Shown here piece by piece: positions 1-5,591 of a stretch of 6,550 nucleotides of DNA. Made by a program: the position numbers and the translations under genes. Position 1 is the stretch's first letter. Each line of letters begins with the position of its first letter. This stretch comes from an uncultured Lachnospiraceae bacterium. GTDB taxonomy: Bacteria; Bacillota; Clostridia; Lachnospirales; Lachnospiraceae. The stretch is from NCBI GenBank assembly GCA_910588755.1, contig CAJUQZ010000148.1, positions 1-6,550 on the forward strand. The letters run 5' to 3'. The notes under the pieces were generated by a model. The model was not told where the DNA came from and did not search any database. It worked only from the letters and a program-made list of their open reading frames with translations.

Positions 1-238
1 AAGTTCCGGTCCCCTCCTCGTTATAATTCAATGCGGAATTTAGGTTATAAGAACGGCCGCGGCCTGGACTGCGATCTGACGTTTTGGGCGGTACAATTAA
101 AAAGTCTGGTTGGGGCTTTGTCAGACAGTGGGGCAAATGAGGGAGATGTGCTGTAAGTACGCGATGGTTGAGACGCATTTTAACATTTTTTTACAGACTA
201 TATCAGTGAAGGCACAATCGCGTGCGTGGAGTTACATT

Positions 239-1102
239 ATGAAAAAACAGGAATTAATAAACTACATTGACAACAAACTGATGGCGCAGATTTACAAGGG
301 ACAGATGCCAAAAATATGCCGGATTGTGGCGGACTATGTGGAAGCGCACAGGGAGGAATATCTGAGATTTCCGTACCTGAACCGGTATTTTGCGGAGGGC
401 AGGCCGGATTTTAACCTGGTATTGTGGCAGCAGATGTCCGTTTTGGCACGCGCTTTCCGGAATAATGTCAACAGGATACTGGCTGAAAACTATTTTGCGC
501 ATTATGAGGAGCCCCAAAGACCGTTCAGCGTCTTTGGATATGTTGATGCCGGCGTGTCATATTCCGAAAATAGTGACAGAATCCATGCGGAAAACCTGTG
601 CGGATTTAAATATGCTGCGATGAATACGCTTTTTCTCCTGCATGTGAGCAATCACTTTACATGCGGCCACAATATGTCTGACGATCCGCAGATACAAATG
701 GCGCTGCGCGCAATCGGCGGGCTGAACCGCTTTGATCTGGCAGATGACGAAAAAGAGCATGCTGCAAAAGCCGTTGAATGCGGGTACTTGTACAGGGAGA
801 AGGACATGCTCTACACAAGGATTCTCGTGTGCCCGCTGGAGGAGGAAGAAAGGCTGTTTGAAGTCAGCGGGAGGCTTTCAGAGGGGCATTTTGAGCAGGA
901 GGCACAGGAGGTGGCCGAGCAGATTGCTGTATTGATTAAAAAGTCGATTCCAAAACATTTGTTTGGCGAGTGGCGGTTTGCGAACGCGTTGGCCAGCATG
1001 GCGTTGGAGAACCTAATGGAAAATGAGCTTATCAAACAGGGCATACTCACGCCGCCTAAGGACGGCATCGGCGCGGAGGGTTGTTGGCTGAGCGTGGGTT
1101 AG
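239..1102 (+). CDS. Hypothetical protein with possible winged-helix segment (287 aa)
   Basis: I do not recognise a named family. The chosen ATG follows a GGAG (228-231) at 7 nt. The frame stays open upstream to a TTG at 110 with other ATGs (137, 146, 164), but none has a well-spaced ribosome binding site. The product is soluble, with no signal peptide or membrane segment. Residues 1-85 look mostly helical and basic. Residues about 162-197 (LADDEKEHAAKAVECGYLYR and the following strand) read like helix, turn and wing of a winged-helix domain. Residues 215-270 look helical again, and the tail is glycine-rich (DGIGAEGCWLSVG). From memory, a similar charged-helix-plus-wing layout occurs in long regulator-like proteins of Clostridia linked to sigma-factor-type HTH domains. 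That supports a DNA-binding or regulatory role only weakly. The flanks do not help: it stands alone, about 95 nt before an independent promoter, with no clear terminator behind it. The coding region is secure; the function is not. Confidence 0.8.
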   Translation: MKKQELINYIDNKLMAQIYKGQMPKICRIVADYVEAHREEYLRFPYLNRYFAEGRPDFNLVLWQQMSVLARAFRNNVNRILAENYFAHYEEPQRPFSVFGYVDAGVSYSENSDRIHAENLCGFKYAAMNTLFLLHVSNHFTCGHNMSDDPQIQMALRAIGGLNRFDLADDEKEHAAKAVECGYLYREKDMLYTRILVCPLEEEERLFEVSGRLSEGHFEQEAQEVAEQIAVLIKKSIPKHLFGEWRFANALASMALENLMENELIKQGILTPPKDGIGAEGCWLSVG

Positions 1103-1160
1103 CGCTCTATCCAGTCAGAAATTAGACTTGTGAGCCGCATGATTTGTGCCAAATACTTTC

Positions 1161-1189
1161 TTGATAAAGGCTCTCTTTTTTGTTATACT
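1161..1189 (+). promoter_or_regulatory. Sigma-A promoter, extended -10
   Basis: TTGATA (1161-1166), a 17-bp spacer, then TATACT (1184-1189), with the extended -10 element TG-n at 1181-1183. Both hexamers match the consensus at 5 of 6 positions with ideal spacing, the best promoter in the window. Initiation about 7 nt downstream would fall at roughly 1196-1197, on the ATG of the next ORF, giving a leaderless transcript. Confidence 0.75.
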
Positions 1190-1196
1190 GATCAAA

Positions 1197-1400
1197 ATGG
1201 GTAATAAACAAAATTTCTGCGGTTTGTGCGGTGAATTTCCATGTGAGTGGCTGGTTCAAAAGGTGGCGTGGCGGCTGGATGTAGTTGCGGAGTTAACGGA
1301 ACTGGCAAATCAGTACCGCCGCTTTGAAACGATGACCATAAAAATATGCATTGACGCGCTGTTCCAAGGGCACGCCAAACGTTACATAACGCAACCATAA
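1197..1400 (+). CDS. Small DUF3795-like cysteine-rich protein or remnant (67 aa)
   Basis: The ORF opens at ATG 1197 and ends at TAA 1398-1400. The N-terminal stretch FCGLCGEFPCEW (residues 7-18), followed by a helical WRLDVVAELTELANQYRR-type segment, strongly recalls the C-terminal end of DUF3795 proteins. In those, a CxxC..FPC motif (probably zinc-binding) precedes a helix. Full-length members are usually well over 100 residues, with further cysteine motifs upstream. Those are absent here: the upstream DNA carries a promoter and no cysteine-rich frame. The gene is therefore either a 5'-truncated remnant or a stand-alone microprotein. The frame continues upstream to a GTG at 1146, but that start would lie before the promoter. 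No Shine-Dalgarno precedes ATG 1197; expression would be leaderless. The stop codon overlaps the left arm of the terminator hairpin, so promoter, ORF and terminator fit as a single transcription unit. Function is unknown. Confidence 0.5.
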   Translation: MGNKQNFCGLCGEFPCEWLVQKVAWRLDVVAELTELANQYRRFETMTIKICIDALFQGHAKRYITQP

Positions 1401-1482
1401 AGACCTTTTTCCCATGTGTCACAGGAAGTACAATATATTTATATTTCTTTCTGTGAAGAATATGGGAGGAATGGTCTTTTTT
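1399..1482 (+). terminator. Long imperfect hairpin with T-run
   Basis: Nested complementary blocks form a stem of roughly 80 nt: AAAGACC (1399-1405) with GGTCTTT, CCCAT with ATGGG, TCACAG with CTGTGA, AGGAAG with CTTTCT (one G-T), and an AT-rich tip AATATA-TT-TATATT. Short internal loops separate the blocks. The right arm runs into six Ts (1477-1482), as in an intrinsic terminator for the small ORF ending at 1400. The stem is much longer than needed for termination, so it could also be a miniature palindromic element or a leader structure of the regulator gene at 1560. Confidence 0.65.
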
Positions 1483-1496
1483 GTTTACCATTTCGA

Positions 1497-1506
1497 CGAT
1501 ATATCG
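1497..1506. promoter_or_regulatory. Candidate operator palindrome
   Basis: CGATATATCG is a perfect 10-bp palindrome 53 bp before the XRE-type regulator gene, loosely flanked by ACCA (1487-1490) and TGGT (1511-1514). A second palindrome, TGCATGCA, lies at 1518-1525. XRE regulators often repress their own gene through short palindromes, so this is a candidate autoregulatory site. No convincing sigma-A promoter is visible between 1483 and 1545. The assignment is inference only. Confidence 0.25.
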
Positions 1507-1545
1507 GGTTTGGTGTATGCATGCAAAGTAAAAAATGACTGGGAC

Positions 1546-1551
1546 AGGAGG
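1546..1551 (+). promoter_or_regulatory. Ribosome binding site AGGAGG
   Basis: A consensus Shine-Dalgarno lies 8 nt before ATG 1560 and fixes the start of the XRE/PNPOx fusion gene. Confidence 0.85.
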
Positions 1552-1559
1552 AGCGCCAC

Positions 1560-2159
1560 ATGACGACGGGAGAAAAGATAGCGGCATTGCGAAAGGAAAA
1601 AGGAATCACACAGGAGGCGATGGCGGAGAGTCTGGGAGTAACACGGCAGTCGGTTTCACGGTGGGAGATGGACACGGCGTTCCCGGAGACGGAGAAGCTG
1701 ATCAAACTTGGCCGAATATTGGAATGCAGCATAGATTTTCTGCTAAACGGCGATTTGCAGAAGGACAATGAAGACAGTGTGGGCCTGTCTGCCAGGGACT
1801 GTTTCTGTTTTATCCGTGAGTGCACGTATTTTTTCCTCGCGACAACTGTGGGCGGGAAACCAAGGCTTCGGCCGATGGGGTTTGTGTACGCGGACGACAG
1901 GGCGCTGTATCTGGCCACGGACAGCCGCAAAAGTGTCCATTCCGAACTGATCAGGAGTTCATTCGTGGAGCTGGCCAGCTACAACCTGAACACCCGCAAA
2001 TGGATCAGAATAAGCGGCAGCGCGGTGCGGGACAATTCCACTGCGGTGCGGGAGGAGATGACGGCGCTGTATCCGATGATCAGACAGGAATATATTGGAA
2101 AAGAGGAACTGTACCTCGTGATTTTTAAGATAATAATAGAGGAGGCGCTGATTCAATGA
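1560..2159 (+). CDS. XRE-family regulator fused to FMN-binding PNPOx-like domain (199 aa)
   Basis: Residues 5-62 form a complete XRE/Cro-C1 helix-turn-helix domain: EKIAALRKEKGITQEAMAES, then the recognition region VTRQSVSRWE (27-36), then a SIDFLLNG-type end. Residues about 79-195 resemble the pyridoxamine 5'-phosphate oxidase-like split barrel: FFLATTVGGKPRLRPMGFVY, ALYLATDSRKSVHSEL, then VELASYN and IRISGSAV strands. Such barrels bind FMN, sometimes F420 or heme. The simplest reading is a cytosolic transcription factor whose C-terminal domain senses a flavin or redox state, or whose enzymatic activity is tied to gene control. ATG 1560 is fixed by AGGAGG at 8 nt. The stop overlaps the next start by ATGA, and the next protein is also a flavin split-barrel protein, so the two are probably co-translated and work on the same cofactor. 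The barrel is short, with no obvious extra domain at its end. Flavin binding itself cannot be seen from the sequence. Confidence 0.88.
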   Translation: MTTGEKIAALRKEKGITQEAMAESLGVTRQSVSRWEMDTAFPETEKLIKLGRILECSIDFLLNGDLQKDNEDSVGLSARDCFCFIRECTYFFLATTVGGKPRLRPMGFVYADDRALYLATDSRKSVHSELIRSSFVELASYNLNTRKWIRISGSAVRDNSTAVREEMTALYPMIRQEYIGKEELYLVIFKIIIEEALIQ

Positions 2160-2713
2160 AAAGAAAATCGATCGGGGCGCGGCATGAGATGATCGTGCAG
2201 CCCGCATTTATCATCGGCACTTACAATGAGGACAAAAGTCCGGATTTTGCGCCGATCACATGGGTGAGTAAGACCTGTGAGCAGGACGAGGACAATCTGA
2301 TTGTCATTAGCATGTACGGAACGAAGAAAACAAAGCAGAACGTACAGAGGACAAAACAGTTCAGCGTCAATCTTGTCAGCACTGGCATGCTTGCGCTGAT
2401 GGACTATTTCGGGCAGACGTCCGGGTTTGACGGGGTAAAGGATCAGATGGCGTACACGTACAGCAGGGCGGTCTGCATCGATGCGCCGACGCTTGACGAG
2501 AGCCGCTGGGTCTGCGAATGTGAAGTGCTTTCGTCCGTCGCCACAGGGGAGTCGGATACCTTTTTCTGCCGGGTAAAAAATGTGCAGGTTGACGAGCGCA
2601 TAGACGTAGACACAAACGGCATTGACCTGACGCAGTTTGACCCGGTGATTTATTCCGGAAATTATCATTCCATCGGGGACTATCTGGGGGCAATCGGGGA
2701 TTATTACAATTGA
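2156..2713 (+). CDS. Flavin reductase-like FMN-binding protein (185 aa)
   Basis: The protein resembles the flavin reductase-like (flavoredoxin) family of FMN split-barrel proteins. Visible signatures are PAFIIGTYNEDKSPDFAPIT near residues 16-35, a VISMYGTKKTKQNV strand/loop (50-63), KQFSVNLVS (67-75), and the typical ending VIYSGNYHSIGDYLGAIGDY (164-183). Such proteins bind FMN and pass electrons from NAD(P)H or another donor to flavin or a protein partner; the actual substrate cannot be read here. Length is usual for the family, and no signal peptide or membrane segment is seen. The ATG overlaps the stop of the upstream XRE/PNPOx gene (ATGA) and has AGAGGAGG (2138-2145) at 10 nt, so both re-initiation and independent initiation are possible. 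No hairpin terminator follows; only a small CAATT-GAT-AATTG palindrome sits over the stop codon. Confidence 0.88.
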   Translation: MKRKSIGARHEMIVQPAFIIGTYNEDKSPDFAPITWVSKTCEQDEDNLIVISMYGTKKTKQNVQRTKQFSVNLVSTGMLALMDYFGQTSGFDGVKDQMAYTYSRAVCIDAPTLDESRWVCECEVLSSVATGESDTFFCRVKNVQVDERIDVDTNGIDLTQFDPVIYSGNYHSIGDYLGAIGDYYN

Positions 2714-2738
2714 TAATTGGGGCGGCGTGACAAATCAC

Positions 2739-2767
2739 TTGCGGCATCTGGAAGTGTACGATATAAT
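2739..2767 (+). promoter_or_regulatory. Sigma-A promoter for the kinase-acetyltransferase gene
   Basis: A perfect -10 TATAAT (2762-2767) sits 17 bp after a weak -35 TTGCGG (2739-2744). Transcription would begin near 2774, leaving a leader of about 35 nt that contains AGAGGT (2795-2800) before ATG 2810. It separates this gene from the flavin operon. Confidence 0.55.
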
Positions 2768-2809
2768 AAACGAAAAGAAGGTGGCGAAAGGGAAAGAGGT
2801 AGAATTAGA

Positions 2810-4234
2810 ATGAAAGAGAAGGCAGTGGAAGAGTTCTTGACAGAGTTAGTACATATGTGCGATCTTGGGACAATCCTTGCAGATGCCGAACCTGTAACGG
2901 GCGGCCTGATGCACAGAATGTACAAAGTAATAACAGACCGCGGCGTATACGCAGTGAAACATTTAAACGCAGAGATTATGAAAAGGCCGGGTGTGCATGA
3001 GAATTATGCAAGGGCAGAAAAAATTGAGCGGATCCTTGAAAATAAAGGTATTCCCATCGTGCCGGCGATAGCGGTTGGCGGCAAAAAGATGCAGAGGATA
3101 GATGACCAGTATTTCTATGTGTTTCGGTGGCAGGAGGGGAAGACTGCCGATTGGAACCATATTTCAGATGAGATGTGCCAAAAGGCCGGAAAGCTTCTTG
3201 GCACAATCCATGCAATTGAACCCCAAAATATTGAGCCGCCGACACCTGAAACAAGTCATATAGACTGGCGGGGATATGTGCGGAGGGCAAAGGAGGAGAA
3301 CGCTTCGATTGCCGCTTTATTAGAAGAAAATGAAGAACTTCTTGTCTGCGCCGAGAGCGAATTGAACAGGGCAAGGGCGTCACTGCCCGGTGTTTTGTGC
3401 CTGTCCAATGAGGACATGGACCCTAAGAATGTCATGTGGGACAATGGGAATCCGTGGATGATTGATCTGGAATGTCTGGACTATGGTAACCCCGTATCCC
3501 ATGTCATGCAGCTGGCCCTGCAGTGGGCAGGGATTGTCACCTGCAACATGGATATGGACAAGATGACTGCTTTCTTTGACGGGTATCTGGGCGCATATGA
3601 CAATCGTTTCCGGGGGTACAGTGACGTTGTCGGCGTGGCCTATACCTGGGTGGAGTGGCTGGATTATAATATCCAGAGGGCCCTGGGAGACTGCGTGGAC
3701 GAAGCGGAAAGGGAATTAGGCATTTCAGAGGTCCGAAATACGGTGGAGCGGATAAAGTATATTCATAAAATGGTGCCCAAAATCAGGGAAGCGTTGGATA
3801 CGCGCCTGCCCAAGACGATAGAGATCAGATATGTAAAATCAGAGGACAAAGAATTCTGGTATCGTCTTGATAAGCATTTGCCGGAACAGGAGTTTGAACA
3901 TAAGGTCAGCAGCAAAAGAGGCTATATTTTATTGGAGGACAACAAACCAATCGGCCTGTTAAGGTACAATCTTTTCTGGGACAATACGCCGTTTTGTACA
4001 ATGTTGTTTATTGACTGGAAAGACCACAGAAAAGGTTATGGGAAAAAACTGATGGAATACTGGGAAAACGATATGAAATCACAGGGTTATGGCATGCTGT
4101 TGACATCTACCCAGGTTGACGAGGAGGCGCAGCATTTCTACAGAAAACTGGGTTATAAGGACTGCGGCGGTTTTGTGATCGATGTCCCGGGATATGAACA
4201 ACCGATGGAAATGTTTCTGGTGAAGGGGATTTGA
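2810..4234 (+). CDS. APH/choline-kinase-like phosphotransferase fused to GNAT acetyltransferase (474 aa)
   Basis: Two enzymes in one chain. Residues about 1-330 form an aminoglycoside phosphotransferase/choline-kinase-like fold: nucleotide loop VTGGLMHRMYKV (29-40), ATP-binding lysine K50 in VYAVKHLN, catalytic loop LSNEDMDPKNVMW (198-210) with D202 and N207, and metal-binding D219 in MIDLE. The usual histidine before the catalytic aspartate (HxD) is N200. Residues about 336-474 form a GNAT N-acetyltransferase: acetyl-CoA loop HRKGYGKKL (406-414) and motif B HFYRKLGYKDCGGF (442-455). The substrate is unknown; small hydroxyl- and amino-bearing compounds are typical of both families. The order is opposite to the well-known AAC(6')-APH(2'') resistance enzyme, so resistance should not be assumed. 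ATG 2810 has AGAGGT at 9 nt; the frame extends to TTG 2717, but that stretch is low-complexity and overlaps the promoter. The gene is monocistronic, with its own promoter and a terminator at 4312-4337. Confidence 0.9.
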   Translation: MKEKAVEEFLTELVHMCDLGTILADAEPVTGGLMHRMYKVITDRGVYAVKHLNAEIMKRPGVHENYARAEKIERILENKGIPIVPAIAVGGKKMQRIDDQYFYVFRWQEGKTADWNHISDEMCQKAGKLLGTIHAIEPQNIEPPTPETSHIDWRGYVRRAKEENASIAALLEENEELLVCAESELNRARASLPGVLCLSNEDMDPKNVMWDNGNPWMIDLECLDYGNPVSHVMQLALQWAGIVTCNMDMDKMTAFFDGYLGAYDNRFRGYSDVVGVAYTWVEWLDYNIQRALGDCVDEAERELGISEVRNTVERIKYIHKMVPKIREALDTRLPKTIEIRYVKSEDKEFWYRLDKHLPEQEFEHKVSSKRGYILLEDNKPIGLLRYNLFWDNTPFCTMLFIDWKDHRKGYGKKLMEYWENDMKSQGYGMLLTSTQVDEEAQHFYRKLGYKDCGGFVIDVPGYEQPMEMFLVKGI

Positions 4235-4311
4235 AGTGACTTCGGAAGCATTAGCATATTTAAAGTCCAAACTTCCACTTCCAATGCACGTTTCTTAAGC
4301 TCCGAAACGTC

Positions 4312-4337
4312 AGTCACAAGGCAGTGGCTATTTTTTT
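4312..4337 (+). terminator. Intrinsic terminator after the kinase-acetyltransferase gene
   Basis: Stem AGTCAC (4312-4317) pairs with GTGGCT (4324-4329), six pairs including one G-T, around a 6-nt loop. It is followed by A and seven Ts (4331-4337). It lies 78 nt after the stop codon. Its left arm can also pair with GTGAC at 4236-4240, immediately after the stop codon. Confidence 0.75.
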
Positions 4338-4344
4338 ATACACA

Positions 4345-4389
4345 CGGGCACCCAAAGGAAATTTGTCAGCAGAAGCTGACGGGTGCCCG
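4345..4389. repeat. Bulged palindrome, 9 bp plus 6 bp
   Basis: CGGGCACCC (4345-4353) is perfectly complementary to GGGTGCCCG (4381-4389). Inside it GTCAGC (4365-4370) and GCTGAC (4375-4380) pair around an AGAA tetraloop. Eleven unpaired bases (4354-4364) lie on the left side only. No T-run follows on either strand, so this is not a normal terminator. It may be a structured RNA element or a dispersed palindromic repeat that lost part of one arm. Confidence 0.65.
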
Positions 4390-4395
4390 GCGCGC

Positions 4396-4420
4396 GTAGG
4401 GGAAGATAAATCTTCTCTAC
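4396..4420. repeat. Small inverted repeat (hairpin)
   Basis: GAAGAT (4402-4407) and ATCTTC (4410-4415) form a perfect stem. It extends outward through G-T 4401/4416, G-C 4400/4417 and GTA/TAC (4396-4398 with 4418-4420), with G4399 bulged. The two-base loop would open to four in practice. No T-run follows. Its role is unknown. Confidence 0.45.
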
Positions 4421-4453
4421 TCGATTGCAAAATAGAATTGTGTTAAAAATGTG

Positions 4454-4499
4454 AGGATATATTACAAGAGTTATAGCACATTTAGGAGTATAGTACAAG
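4454..4499. repeat. Near-direct repeat, 31-bp period, possible regulator sites
   Basis: AGGATATATTACAAG (4454-4468) and AGGAGTATAGTACAAG (4484-4499) share AGGA, a TATA-type centre and TACAAG. The TACAAG blocks are exactly 31 bp apart, about three helical turns. This upstream spacing could place two molecules of a transcription factor on the same DNA face before the sugar operon. Chance similarity in AT-rich DNA is possible. Confidence 0.35.
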
Positions 4500-4604
4500 T
4501 ATCAATATGTGTGTAACTTCTTCCGCAATGGAGAAAGGATACTATTTTATAAGGATCGAGACGAAAAATGATAAGATTTGATTGCTTATGAATCATCTAA
4601 ATAT

Positions 4605-4612
4605 AAGGAGGG
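4605..4612 (+). promoter_or_regulatory. Ribosome binding site AAGGAGGG
   Basis: A strong Shine-Dalgarno lies 7 nt before ATG 4620. It settles the start over the in-frame TTG at 4578, whose extra 14 residues do not resemble the fold. Confidence 0.85.
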
Positions 4613-4619
4613 TAAAGAA

Positions 4620-5591
4620 ATGAATCTAGGCGTTTTTACTGTAGTGCTGGGCGATATGGCATTGGACGAGGCCTGTCGCTTTTTGGAGGAAAACGGCGTG
4701 CAGATGGTGGAAATCGGATGCGGCGGTTTCCCGGGGAAGGCTCATTGCGATGCCGCAAAGCTTTTGGCGGATGAGAAAAAGCAGAAGGCATTTATGGACA
4801 CCATTCAGAAGCATAATCTTCAGGTCAGCGCATTGAGCAGCCACGGAAATATGGTGCATCCGAACCCGGAAATTGCAAAGCGATTCGATGACGATCTGAC
4901 CAACGCGATTCTGCTTGCGGAAAAACTGGGCGTACCTGTCGTAAATACATTTTCTGGCTGCCCTGGAGGAAGTCCGGCAGACAAAACGCCCAACTGGGTA
5001 ACCTGCCCGTGGCCGGATGATTTCTCGGAAATTCTGAAGTATCAGTGGGATGAAGTGTTAATTCCTTACTGGAAACAGAAGGTAGCTTTTGCAAAAGAGC
5101 ACGGTATCCACAAAATTGCGTTAGAGCTGCACCCGGGATTCTGTGTGTATAATACGAGAACGCTGCTGCGCCTGCGCGAGGCGGTAGGCCCGGAAATCGG
5201 TGCAAACTTTGATCCCAGCCATTTAATCTGGCAGGGAATGGATCCTTGCGCATGTATCAGAGAACTTGGGAAGGCAGGCGCCCTGTTCCATTTTCATGCG
5301 AAGGATACAAAGATCGATGCTGCCAATACGGCATTGAACGGCGTATTGGATACAACACATTATGGCAAGGAGATAGAACGCTCCTGGATTTTCCGCTCTG
5401 TGGGATATGGCAACGGGGAGGAATTTTGGAAAGCGATCGCTTCTGAATTGCGTATGGCGGGATATGACTATGCTATCAGCATTGAACATGAAGACAGCCT
5501 GATGTCCGGCAGGGAAGGGCTGCTTAAGGCAATTGCGTGCCTTAAAAATGTACTGATTTTTGAGGAGAGAGGGAGTTTGTACTGGGCATGA
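4620..5591 (+). CDS. Sugar phosphate isomerase/epimerase, AP-endonuclease-2-like TIM barrel (323 aa)
   Basis: The protein fits the xylose-isomerase-like TIM-barrel superfamily (sugar phosphate isomerase/epimerase; relatives include IolE, IolI and C-glycoside-cleaving TIM barrels). It opens with a barrel strand (MNLGVFTVVLGD), then GVQMVEIGCGGFPGK (26-40). The expected divalent-metal ligands are in place at strand ends: E169 in IALELHPGF, D198 in GANFDPSHLIW, H224 (or H226) in HFHAKD, and E289 in ISIEHED. Such enzymes shift a carbonyl/hydroxyl on a sugar or inositol by metal-assisted enolisation; the substrate here cannot be named. Length is usual and no export signal is seen. It is first in its operon, after a leader with no recognised promoter. 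The stop overlaps the next start (ATGA), and that gene encodes a Gfo/Idh/MocA dehydrogenase, so the two probably act in successive steps of a sugar or polyol pathway. Confidence 0.9.
   Translation: MNLGVFTVVLGDMALDEACRFLEENGVQMVEIGCGGFPGKAHCDAAKLLADEKKQKAFMDTIQKHNLQVSALSSHGNMVHPNPEIAKRFDDDLTNAILLAEKLGVPVVNTFSGCPGGSPADKTPNWVTCPWPDDFSEILKYQWDEVLIPYWKQKVAFAKEHGIHKIALELHPGFCVYNTRTLLRLREAVGPEIGANFDPSHLIWQGMDPCACIRELGKAGALFHFHAKDTKIDAANTALNGVLDTTHYGKEIERSWIFRSVGYGNGEEFWKAIASELRMAGYDYAISIEHEDSLMSGREGLLKAIACLKNVLIFEERGSLYWA

Larger units (their letters stand above)
4235..4619. other. Gene-free structured intergenic region
   Basis: This 385-base stretch has no supportable gene. From left to right it holds: alternative stems and an intrinsic terminator (4236-4337), a 9+6 bp bulged hairpin (4345-4389), a further hairpin (4396-4420), AT-rich DNA with a near-direct repeat (4454-4499), and the ribosome binding site of the sugar operon (4605-4612). 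Only tiny unsupported ORFs occur (4528-4581 and 4588-4623). I found no convincing -35/-10 pair for the downstream operon. TATTTT at 4543-4548 and TATAGT at 4489-4494 are possible -10 boxes without good -35 partners, so the promoter may depend on an activator. Confidence 0.7.

Noticed and set aside
55..64. GGCCGCGGCC perfect palindrome, with TATAAT at 22-27 and TACAAT at 92-97 nearby
   Set aside because: No well-spaced -35 for either -10-like box within the window, and a lone 10-bp GC palindrome is weak evidence for a site.
1192..1587. 131-codon minus-strand ORF
   Set aside because: Crosses the promoter, small ORF and terminator hairpin, has no recognisable domain, and lacks a convincing ribosome binding site.
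2153..2668. 171-codon minus-strand ORF
   Set aside because: Mirror of the flavin reductase-like gene; no motif, and the sense frame is well supported.
2810..4234. Calling the fusion gene an aminoglycoside resistance gene
   Set aside because: Domain order differs from AAC(6')-APH(2''), the catalytic loop is altered, and related folds act on many metabolites; resistance cannot be claimed from sequence.
4235..4420. Known riboswitch, T-box, tmRNA or SRP RNA in the intergenic region
   Set aside because: I looked for the T-box AGGGTGGAACCGCG signature and the SRP GGAAG/AGCA tip and saw neither; no known riboswitch core was recognised.
4528..4581. 17-codon ORF in the operon leader
   Set aside because: No ribosome binding site and no similarity to known leader peptides.
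4588..4623. 11-codon ORF (MNHLNIRRVKK) ending ATGA over the isomerase start
   Set aside because: No Shine-Dalgarno, and its codons are just the isomerase ribosome binding site read through; such short ORFs are expected by chance.
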